Shown: positions 1-5,995 of the stretch, piece after piece
Layout: the number at the start of each line of letters is the position of its first letter
How positions within the stretch are numbered: the stretch's first letter is position 1
Origin: Candidatus Omnitrophota bacterium
GTDB lineage: Bacteria; Omnitrophota; Gorgyraeia; Kaelpiales; Kaelpiaceae
Direction: 5' to 3'
Assembly: GCA_028717465.1 (NCBI GenBank)
Contig: JAQUNS010000034.1
Location: 1 to 6,661 of the forward strand
DNA: 6,661 nt
Position numbers and translations under genes: made by a program
Notes under the pieces: model-generated
What the model was told of the DNA's origin: nothing
The model's database searches: none
The model's input: the letters and a program-made list of their open reading frames with translations, nothing else

Positions 1-2112
1 CTTTTTACCCATAGCGCGCCTCAAAATATCTGCTTCTGCCATAGTAAATCCAGCTAAGCTTGAGGCAATCTGCATAGCCTGCTCCTGATAAAGTATAATG
101 CCGTAAGTCTCTGCCAGAATAGGTTTAAGCAGCTCGTGTTCATAACTGATCTCTATCTCTCTGTTCTTTCTTCTGATAAAATCATCGACCATGCCAGAAC
201 CCAAGGGGCCCGGTCTATACAATGCCAGGATTGCTATTAAGTCCTCGAATTTATCCGGCTTGAGCCGCTTTAGCAGCGACCGCATGCCGGAACTTTCCAG
301 CTGAAAGATTCCTGCAGAATCACCTTCTGAAAGCAGGGAATATGTTGCCTGGTCCTCTGTGGCTATTTCATCGATATTAACGCTTATGCCTTGTGTCCTT
401 TTTACAATACCCTCGCACTCGCTTATCATCGTCAGAGTACGTAAACCAAGAAAGTCCATTTTCATTAATCCAACTTTATCGATGGAAGACATATCATATC
501 CGGTGACAATATCCCCGTCAGGCACTTTATACAAAGGTATTAATTCTATAAGCGGCTGGCTGCTTATAACAACCCCTGCAGCATGCACAGAAGCATGCCG
601 CGAAAGGCCCTCTAAAACCTTAGCTATATCTATTAGCTGCTTTACTTTGGGATCTGTTGAGACCATGCTGGCCAGCGTAGGCTCTAATCTTACAGCTCTC
701 TCTATATCTATATCAGGCTCTTGGGGTATCAGCTTTGCAATCCTGTCTGCATCCTGATAGGGCATATTTAAAGCTCTGGCAACATCTCTGATGGCGGCCC
801 TGGCCTGCAAAGTTCCAAAGGTGATAATCTGGGCCACATTATCTGCGCCATACTTCTTAACAACATAATCTATTACCTCCGGCCTGCGTTCATAACAAAA
901 ATCTATATCTATATCCGGCATAGAGACTCTGTCCGGATTAAGAAAACGCTCAAAAAGTAAGCCATACTTAAGCGGATCTATAGTTGTAATATCAAGAAGA
1001 TAACTTACGATACTTCCTGCGGCAGATCCGCGCCCCGGACCTACGGGGATATTGCTCTCCCTGGCAAACTTTATAAAATCCCTGACTATTAAAAAATAAT
1101 TAGTAAAACCAAGGCTGTTTATTACGTTCAATTCGTGCAACAATCTCTCTTTTATGCTATTGTCGGACTGAGAATATTTTTTTTCTAGGCTCTCTGCGCA
1201 CAGATATTGCAGGTAATCTTTCTGGGTAAAACCTTCAGGTACATTAAAATTGGGCAGGAGTGCTTTATTAAACTCAAATTCTACATTGCATTTTTCGGCT
1301 ATTGCAATAGTATTGGTTAAAGCATTAGGAATATCCTTAAACACTTCTTTCATTTCAACCGGAGATTTAAAGTAAAACTGATCGGTAGACATCCTGAGCC
1401 TGTTGGGATCGTCTACGGTGGTCTGGGTCTGTACGGCCAAAAGTATCTCATGAGCATAAGAATGTTCTTTGCGCAGATAATGGACATCGTTTGTTGCAAC
1501 GTAAGGAATACCCATGCTTTTTGCCAATTTAACAGCTTCTGTTACCAGCTTTCTCTGCTCAGGTATAAATTGGTCCTGTAATTCTATGTAAAAACTGTCT
1601 TTATCAAATATCTCTTTGTAAAATCCGGCTGCCTGTTCTGCTTTTTCGTAATTATCGCAAAGTAAAGCCTGATTTATTTCGGATTTCATACAACCGCTTA
1701 AACATATTAAGCCCCGGCAATAACTTGTTAAAATATCTTTGTCTATCCTTGGTTTATAATAAAACCCGTCCAGATAGGCCAAGCTGACTAACTTAACTAA
1801 GTTCCGGTAACCATCCTCGTCTTTAGCCAGAATAGTCAAATGATGGATATTTTTATTTTTGATGCCTGTTGATTTATCGAATCTCGAGGAAGCAGTCAAA
1901 TAAAACTCGCATCCTAGTATCGGTTTTATGCCACCCTCTATCGCTTTAGAATAAAACTCTATGGCCGCAAAAAGATTGCCATGGTCTGTTACGGAGACTG
2001 CGGGCATTTTATAATAACGGGCCAACCCTATTAGCTCGTCAATCTTGCAGGCTCCGTCCAATAAGCTGTACTGGGAGTGCAAATGAAGATGTACAAAATC
2101 AGAATGCAACAT
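1..2112 (-). CDS. dnaE: DNA polymerase III subunit alpha, N-terminal 704 residues (3' end outside window)
   Basis: This is the replicative DNA polymerase catalytic subunit, which extends DNA in the cytoplasmic replisome. I translated it by hand; the frame stays open from the ATG at 2112-2110 to the left edge. The N-terminal PHP domain begins VHLHLHSQYSLLDGA and keeps the metal-binding set expected of an intact PHP site: H10, H12, D19, H44 (TDHGN), E69 (GCEFY), H91, C141 (LSGCM), D209 and H211 (NDVHYL). E. coli DnaE has lost this set. The palm carries GPGRGSAAGS, then MPDIDIDF with catalytic D400 and D402, and MKMDFLGL with D553, matching the E. coli D401/D403/D555 triad. HAAGVVIS, ALYRPGPLGSGM and YQEQAMQIA follow. 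Family members are about 1,100-1,200 residues, so the fingers end, HhH and OB regions lie outside. The start fits family alignment (only seven residues precede HLHLH), but no Shine-Dalgarno sequence is visible. It follows guaA after 68 bp. Confidence 0.97.
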   Translation of the reverse strand, partial: MLHSDFVHLHLHSQYSLLDGACKIDELIGLARYYKMPAVSVTDHGNLFAAIEFYSKAIEGGIKPILGCEFYLTASSRFDKSTGIKNKNIHHLTILAKDEDGYRNLVKLVSLAYLDGFYYKPRIDKDILTSYCRGLICLSGCMKSEINQALLCDNYEKAEQAAGFYKEIFDKDSFYIELQDQFIPEQRKLVTEAVKLAKSMGIPYVATNDVHYLRKEHSYAHEILLAVQTQTTVDDPNRLRMSTDQFYFKSPVEMKEVFKDIPNALTNTIAIAEKCNVEFEFNKALLPNFNVPEGFTQKDYLQYLCAESLEKKYSQSDNSIKERLLHELNVINSLGFTNYFLIVRDFIKFARESNIPVGPGRGSAAGSIVSYLLDITTIDPLKYGLLFERFLNPDRVSMPDIDIDFCYERRPEVIDYVVKKYGADNVAQIITFGTLQARAAIRDVARALNMPYQDADRIAKLIPQEPDIDIERAVRLEPTLASMVSTDPKVKQLIDIAKVLEGLSRHASVHAAGVVISSQPLIELIPLYKVPDGDIVTGYDMSSIDKVGLMKMDFLGLRTLTMISECEGIVKRTQGISVNIDEIATEDQATYSLLSEGDSAGIFQLESSGMRSLLKRLKPDKFEDLIAILALYRPGPLGSGMVDDFIRRKNREIEISYEHELLKPILAETYGIILYQEQAMQIASSLAGFTMAEADILRRAMGKK

Positions 2113-2139
2113 AATTATATCTAATATTAAAAAATGTGC

Positions 2140-2169
2140 GTTAAAACGTTGAAACGTTTCAACGTTAAC
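2140..2169. repeat. Palindrome between guaA and dnaE, possible operator or hairpin
   Basis: Positions 2145-2166 form a perfect 22-bp palindrome centred between 2155 and 2156, with the core TTGAAACGTTTCAA. Allowing a two-base AA bulge at 2145-2146, pairing extends over 2140-2169 (GTTAA with TTAAC), giving about 14 pairs. The core, with a central CG and A/T-rich half sites, has the look of operators bound by LacI-family repressors (PurR and CcpA sites are built this way). As RNA it would form a hairpin between guaA and dnaE; on the minus strand it is followed by TTTT and, further on, a T6 run, so a weak terminator is also possible. No repressor gene is visible nearby. The palindrome itself is certain; its function is inference. 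Confidence 0.6.
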
Positions 2170-2180
2170 ACGTAATTAAA

Positions 2181-3713
2181 TTATTCCCACTCAATTGTTG
2201 CAGGAGGCTTAGAGCTTATGTCGTACACAACACGGTTTATTCCTTTTACCTCGTTAATAATCCTGTTCGAAATAGACTCCAGAATACCATAGGGGAGTTT
2301 TGCCCAGTCCGCTGTCATGCCGTCTTTACTGCTAACGGCCCTGAGCGCCAGAACATACTCATAGGTACGGCCATCACCCATAACCCCAACGCTTTTAACC
2401 GGAAGAAGAACGGCAAAGGACTGCCAGATATTTCTGTAAAAACCGCTGCTCTTGATCTCTTGGATTATTATTGCATCGGCATCTCTTAAAATAGCAAGCC
2501 TGTTTTTAGTGACCTCCCCCAGTATTCTTACCGCTAGTCCGGGACCGGGGAAAGGATGCCTGTATATGATATCATCCGGCATATTAAGCGCCCGGCCTAT
2601 TTTCCTGACCTCATCTTTAAAAAGAAACCTTAAAGGCTCTATTAATTTCAACTTCATCCTCTTGGGAAGGCCGCCGACATTATGGTGTGTTTTAATCTTG
2701 GCGGATGGGCCCCCAAAAGCAGACAGCGACTCTACAACATCCGGGTATAAAGTACCCTGGGCCAGATATTTAATATTACCTATATCTTTTGCAGCAGCAT
2801 TAAAAACCCTGATAAACTCAGCACCTATGATCTTTCTTTTTCTTTCAGGATCTATTACGCCTTCCAACCGTGCTATAAAATCATTTTGGGCATTAACATA
2901 ATGGAGGTTGATATTAAAATCTTTAGTAAATATGCGCCTTATTTTATCCGGCTCCCCTTTTCTCAGCAGGCCGTTATTGACAAATACGCAATGCAGATTT
3001 CTGCCTATTGCCTCATTCAGAAGAACTGCGGCAACAGAGGAATCGACTCCGCCTGATAGGCCCAATATAACCTTGTCATCGCCAACCAGCTCCTTTATCT
3101 GGGCAATAGAATTTTTAATAAACGAGGATATTCTCCAATCTCTTTTACAGGCGCAGATGTCAATAAAATTGCTCAAAATATCTTTGCCGAATTGCGTATG
3201 AATAACTTCGGGGTGGAATTGAACTCCGTAAGATTTCCAGTCAGAAGAAACCATGGCCGCAATTTTACAATTGTCAGTATGGGCTATTGTTTTAAAACCC
3301 GAAGGCAGTTTTACCACTTCCTCAGCATGGCTCATCCAGCATATAAAACTGCTCTTTACGGACCTGAAGATAGCGCTTTTACCGTCGATATGTATTTTGA
3401 CCCTGCCATACTCTCTTTTGCCGGCTTTAGCAACATTGCCGCCTAAAGATTTAGCCAGCACCTGCATACCATAGCATATTCCGAGAACCGGTATTCCAAG
3501 CCGGAAAATACTGCTATCTGGAAGAGGAGGTTCGCCTAAATCTACGCTTGCCGGAGATCCGGATAGAATCAAACCCGAAGGCCTTATCCTAGATATCTGC
3601 TCAGAAGATATATCATGATTTACTATCTGGGAGAATACATTCAGCTCTCTTATCTTTCTGGCTATCAACTGGGTATACTGAGAACCGAAATCAAGCACTA
3701 ATATCTTATCCAT
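2181..3713 (-). CDS. guaA: GMP synthase (glutamine-hydrolysing)
   Basis: It converts XMP, ATP and glutamine to GMP, the last step of guanine nucleotide synthesis, in the cytoplasm. The 510-residue length is normal for the one-chain enzyme. The N-terminal class I glutamine amidotransferase domain (about 1-190) starts KILVLDFGSQYTQLIARKIRE and has the nucleophile C80 in GICYGMQ and H167/E169 in GVQFHPEV. The ATP pyrophosphatase domain follows, with the P-loop SGGVDSS at 220-226. The C-terminal dimerisation domain contains HPFPGPGLAVRILGE and ends PPATIEWE, the usual family ending. The loop usually written SGGP reads SGSP here (51-54), a minor variation. The ATG at 3713-3711 gives the standard N terminus; GGCGGA at 3727-3722, 8 nt upstream, is a moderate ribosome binding site. 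It lies 102 bp after the IMP dehydrogenase gene that supplies its substrate. Confidence 0.98.
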   Translation of the reverse strand: MDKILVLDFGSQYTQLIARKIRELNVFSQIVNHDISSEQISRIRPSGLILSGSPASVDLGEPPLPDSSIFRLGIPVLGICYGMQVLAKSLGGNVAKAGKREYGRVKIHIDGKSAIFRSVKSSFICWMSHAEEVVKLPSGFKTIAHTDNCKIAAMVSSDWKSYGVQFHPEVIHTQFGKDILSNFIDICACKRDWRISSFIKNSIAQIKELVGDDKVILGLSGGVDSSVAAVLLNEAIGRNLHCVFVNNGLLRKGEPDKIRRIFTKDFNINLHYVNAQNDFIARLEGVIDPERKRKIIGAEFIRVFNAAAKDIGNIKYLAQGTLYPDVVESLSAFGGPSAKIKTHHNVGGLPKRMKLKLIEPLRFLFKDEVRKIGRALNMPDDIIYRHPFPGPGLAVRILGEVTKNRLAILRDADAIIIQEIKSSGFYRNIWQSFAVLLPVKSVGVMGDGRTYEYVLALRAVSSKDGMTADWAKLPYGILESISNRIINEVKGINRVVYDISSKPPATIEWE

Positions 3714-3815
3714 AAAATATATCCGCCAATCTCAGGTAAAATAATCCGAAGCTCCGCCGGCTAAAGGCTGCGATTGGATTATAGGAAAAATACTCAGGCC
3801 TCTTATAACTAAATA
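3714..3815 (-). promoter_or_regulatory. guaB3-guaA spacer with two competing helices and a TATAAT box
   Basis: On the minus strand a TATAAT hexamer lies at 3783-3778, but no good -35 hexamer sits 16-18 nt upstream, so a promoter is weakly supported. Two short helices are possible and exclude each other because they share 3776-3777: AATCC at 3780-3776 with GGATT at 3747-3743, or CCAATC at 3777-3772 with GATTGG at 3731-3726. The second would bury part of GGCGGA (3727-3722), the only Shine-Dalgarno-like element before guaA. I do not recognise a known riboswitch class. Either guaA is simply read through from guaB3, or there is leader-based control; the sequence alone does not decide. Confidence 0.25.
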
Positions 3816-4976
3816 TTATTTCCCCATGCCAACCCGTTGGGCGCGCTGGAACAACTTGCCTTCTGTCTGTATAGACGGGGCTATTATAATTTCGACGCTA
3901 TGCATCTGGTCTATATTTTTTGCACCCAGAGATCCCATCGCAGTCTGCAAAGCTCCGATAAGATTCTGAGATCCGTCATCAACTCTTGCCGGACCAAGCA
4001 GTATCTCTTCTAATGTTCCTGTCGTACCTACATATATACGGGTGCCGCGCGGCAGGTTATAATGCGGAGTAGCCATACCCCAGTGATAACCTCTGCCCGG
4101 GGCTTCTTTAGCCCGGGCTAAAGAAGACCCTATCATAACAGCATCAGCTCCGGAAGCAAAAGCCTTGCAGATATCCCCTCCTGTCCTCATGCCGCCGTCT
4201 GTAATAACAGGGACATACCTTTTTGTTTTCTTAAAATATTTATCGCGGGCCAAAGCAGTATCGGCAGTAGCTGTTACCTGAGGCACTCCGATACCCAAAA
4301 CACCTCTTGTTGTGCAGGCCGCTCCAGGCCCTATGCCCACGAGAATACCGGCAGCTCCGGCTTCCATTAAATCCATAGCCACATCGTAAGTAACACAATT
4401 GCCTACTATGACAGGTATTTTTATCTTTTTAAGCAGTTTTTTGTAATCAAGAATAGAATATTCAGAAGATTCATGCCTAAGCGAAGCAACGGTAGATTGC
4501 ACAACAAACATATCGCAGCCTGCGTCCTGAGCTATTGCCCCAAACCTCTGGGCCCTTTGCGGAATAGCAGAGACCACACAATCGACTCCGGAAGATTTGA
4601 TCTGATTAATTCTTTCTATAATAAGATCTTCTTTTATGGGCTCCTTGTAAACCTTCTGAACCAATTCAGTAGCTTTCTCAGGGCTCTGTTTTGCTATTTT
4701 TTCCAAAACCTCTTCAGGATTTTTATATCTGGTTTGGACGCCTTCCAGGTTTAAAACGGCAAAACCACCTAACCTGCCCATAGCAATTGCAAATTTTACA
4801 TCGACAACCCCATCCATAGCAGCTGCTATAATCGGAATCCTGTATTTTTTCCCTGCCAAGTTCCAAGAAACGTCAACCTCATTGGGATTAATAGTAAGGC
4901 GCCCGGGCACAAGAGCTATCTCATCAAAACCATATGCCCTTCTTACCTTTCTGTTGCCTCCAATTGTAATTTCCAT
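3816..4976 (-). CDS. guaB3: GuaB3-type IMP dehydrogenase family protein (no CBS domains)
   Basis: It probably oxidises IMP to XMP with NAD+, feeding guaA next door. The 386-residue chain is a continuous TIM barrel without the paired CBS domains that bring canonical GuaB to about 490 residues. Its N terminus [29 protein letters not shown] (51-59), [10 protein letters not shown] (75-84), the C-terminal [11 protein letters not shown] (364-374) and the GMGK end resemble GuaB3 proteins of cyanobacteria and actinobacteria. The catalytic cysteine is C221 in [20 protein letters not shown]; the phosphate-site loop D260-GGMRTGGD and [13 protein letters not shown] (292-304) are present. The canonical flap dyad in the GSxDRYFQ context is not seen; this region reads [17 protein letters not shown]. 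Cyanobacterial GuaB3 is reported to act as an IMP dehydrogenase, while the actinobacterial role is less clear, so activity is inferred here mainly from pairing with guaA. GMP reductase is a less likely alternative. Confidence 0.93.
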   Translation of the reverse strand: MEITIGGNRKVRRAYGFDEIALVPGRLTINPNEVDVSWNLAGKKYRIPIIAAAMDGVVDVKFAIAMGRLGGFAVLNLEGVQTRYKNPEEVLEKIAKQSPEKATELVQKVYKEPIKEDLIIERINQIKSSGVDCVVSAIPQRAQRFGAIAQDAGCDMFVVQSTVASLRHESSEYSILDYKKLLKKIKIPVIVGNCVTYDVAMDLMEAGAAGILVGIGPGAACTTRGVLGIGVPQVTATADTALARDKYFKKTKRYVPVITDGGMRTGGDICKAFASGADAVMIGSSLARAKEAPGRGYHWGMATPHYNLPRGTRIYVGTTGTLEEILLGPARVDDGSQNLIGALQTAMGSLGAKNIDQMHSVEIIIAPSIQTEGKLFQRAQRVGMGK

Positions 4977-4978
4977 CT

Positions 4979-4987
4979 CTCCCCCTT
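4979..4987 (-). promoter_or_regulatory. Strong ribosome binding site of guaB3
   Basis: The minus strand reads AAGGGGGAG just before AG-ATG. It is the only strong purine-rich Shine-Dalgarno-like stretch before any gene start in this window, and it fixes the guaB3 start at 4976. A CATAAT hexamer at 5003-4998 could be a -10 box, but no convincing -35 accompanies it. Confidence 0.7.
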
Positions 4988-5030
4988 TATTGTTAAAATT
5001 ATGACAAAATAAGCCCTGCGCTGCTATGTT

Positions 5031-5468
5031 TTACCAGGAAGAAGTATCTCCGGTTTTATCTGAAAGAGTCGTGCTCCTGGGCAGCAAAACATGGGAAGAT
5101 TTCGCAGACTCGTCTTTGCTGAAATCACCGTATATCCAGCCCTCTAAACCGGGCCCTCTCTGAGATGCTAAATCACTTTCTTTCTTAGCGATAGAAAACA
5201 TAAGGGAACCCTTAACAGAAGACAGGTATTCTTTTGGTATCTTTTTAAAGTATTTCGGCATCAAGCTGTTCAAAGATGGGGGCCACTGGGCATTGTCTTT
5301 ATAGTAACTGGCTATAGCTACCCTTATCGATTCCATGTTGGCCTGCGTAGTCAAATTTCTTATTTTGTATATGCTGCCCTGCATCCTGGGCGTCATTAAG
5401 TAGATAAAAATTAAAACAGCAGTGACAGCTACAAGCAGTTTGACCAATACCCAGCCTTTCTTATCCAT
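5031..5468 (-). CDS. Type IV pilin / GspG-like pseudopilin with Lys at +5
   Basis: A small inner-membrane pilin-fold protein, likely processed by a PilD-type prepilin peptidase and possibly part of a type II secretion or type IV pilus apparatus. The leader is short, MDKKG, with cleavage expected after G5. The mature part starts WVLVKLLVAVTAVLIFIYL, a hydrophobic N-terminal helix (about 6-25). The usual Glu at mature position 5 is replaced by K10 (AAA, one transition from GAA). The downstream region SIRVAIASYYKDNAQWPPSL and LMPKYFKKIP (about 47-78) is the helix-plus-loop typical of GspG-like proteins, and GWIYGDF (111-117) matches the usual gGWxY turn. The 145-residue length is normal. No cysteine pair is present at the C terminus. 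An in-frame stop just upstream makes the ATG at 5468 the first possible start; no Shine-Dalgarno sequence precedes it. No secretion ATPase or peptidase gene is nearby, so its machine is unknown. Confidence 0.8.
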   Translation of the reverse strand: MDKKGWVLVKLLVAVTAVLIFIYLMTPRMQGSIYKIRNLTTQANMESIRVAIASYYKDNAQWPPSLNSLMPKYFKKIPKEYLSSVKGSLMFSIAKKESDLASQRGPGLEGWIYGDFSKDESAKSSHVLLPRSTTLSDKTGDTSSW

Positions 5469-5477
5469 AGTTTTTTA

Positions 5478-5506
5478 ATGATACAATTAAATCAATTAAA
5501 CTGCAA
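5478..5506 (-). promoter_or_regulatory. Candidate promoter of the pseudopilin gene
   Basis: The minus strand has TTGCAG at 5506-5501 (three of six matches to TTGACA), a 17-bp AT-rich spacer, and TATCAT at 5483-5478 (five of six matches to TATAAT). A start about 6-8 nt downstream would fall only a few bases before the ATG at 5468, giving a very short or absent leader. That agrees with the missing Shine-Dalgarno sequence. The spacing is ideal, but the spacer is AT-rich enough for chance matches. Confidence 0.4.
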
Positions 5507-5572
5507 GCAGTTTTTAAGCAAATCCTTATTGCCTGAAAAACAATTAACAGTATGCTGGTATTTTTTAGTAGC

Positions 5573-5654
5573 GCTGTTATGCCGCTTATCTTCGACAGTA
5601 GTAAATTTTCAAAAAAATCAGATTCTCAAAACAGCGCACTGAGGCATTAACAGC
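5573..5654. repeat. Inverted repeat in the spacer after the BamE-like gene
   Basis: GCTGTTATGCC at 5573-5583 is inversely repeated as GGCATTAACAGC at 5643-5654 with one base inserted, 59 bp apart. A further AACAGCGC at 5630-5637 is the exact inverse of GCGCTGTT at 5571-5578. In the minus-strand transcript these could form a long-loop stem downstream of the BamE-like stop codon. A second small hairpin, AAACTG-CAAG-CAGTTT, lies at 5498-5513. The rest of this 211-bp spacer (5469-5679) is AT-rich with several CAATTAA copies, and I see no gene in it. Confidence 0.45.
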
Positions 5655-5679
5655 TTAATAATTGCTACTATCTATTATT

Positions 5680-5994
5680 TTAAGGTATAAAACCCCAGAT
5701 TTTGTCAAAGACCCTTAAAGTGCCTTCCTGGGCAGATTTAAACCAAACAGTAACAGCAAGCAGTGAGTATTTTGCGTTATAACGCCAAACCTCTGAATCT
5801 CCGTGGCAGGAACAGCTGTATTTTATTTTTTTTACCGGTTCGCCCAAAATCCTGCCCACCTCTTCCGTATTCATGCCGTACTCTATCTGCCAATATTGAT
5901 TTCTATCTATGCTGCGATAAAAAAACCGCCAACTGAATACTACAGCCATTACGATTAACATCACGACTATCAGAGAGATATTTTTTTTCAACAC
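5680..5994 (-). CDS. Small membrane-anchored protein with BamE/SmpA-OmlA-like motif
   Basis: A 104-residue protein of unknown specific function. Residues 6-21 are strongly hydrophobic (ISLIVVMLIVMAVVF) after two lysines, so one N-terminal transmembrane anchor is likely, with the rest outside the cytoplasmic membrane. There is no lipobox cysteine, unlike BamE lipoproteins. The segment YWQIEYGMNTEEVGRILGEP (34-53) matches the family pattern of Gly-Met, then a short helix ending in LGxP. It is followed by VWRYNAKY (69-76) and a hydrophobic strand VTVWF (81-85), the order seen in SmpA/OmlA-fold proteins. C61 and C63 form an unusual CSCH cluster between them. The start is GTG at 5994-5992 (TTG follows immediately), one base after the leuC stop, with no clear ribosome binding site, so translation is probably coupled to leuC. 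The fold call is moderate; a role in outer-membrane protein assembly is not shown. Confidence 0.65.
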   Translation of the reverse strand: MLKKNISLIVVMLIVMAVVFSWRFFYRSIDRNQYWQIEYGMNTEEVGRILGEPVKKIKYSCSCHGDSEVWRYNAKYSLLAVTVWFKSAQEGTLRVFDKIWGFIP

Positions 5995-5995
5995 G

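Noticed and set aside
359..757. Open frame of 132 codons on the plus strand
   Set aside because: It lies entirely antisense to dnaE, whose catalytic motifs on the minus strand are unmistakable. The plus-strand translation shows no recognisable domain.
2114..2119. TATAAT hexamer on the minus strand one base before the dnaE ATG
   Set aside because: A transcript started by it would begin inside the coding sequence, after the ATG, and there is no good -35 hexamer; the surrounding AT-rich sequence makes chance likely.
2452..3474. Several plus-strand open frames of 73-149 codons
   Set aside because: All are antisense to guaA, overlap its conserved domains and lack ribosome binding sites or family motifs.
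4473..4754. Plus-strand open frame of 93 codons
   Set aside because: It is antisense to the barrel of the GuaB3-type gene; its hydrophobic stretch is a by-product of the opposite-strand codons.
5498..5513. AAACTG-CAAG-CAGTTT hairpin considered as a terminator
   Set aside because: The stem is six mostly weak pairs, it overlaps the candidate -35 of the pseudopilin promoter, and on the minus strand no U run follows.
5611..5640. T7 run on the minus strand after a CTCA...TGAG hairpin, considered as terminator of the BamE-like gene
   Set aside because: The stem has only about four pairs and is separated from the T run, so it falls short of a convincing intrinsic terminator.
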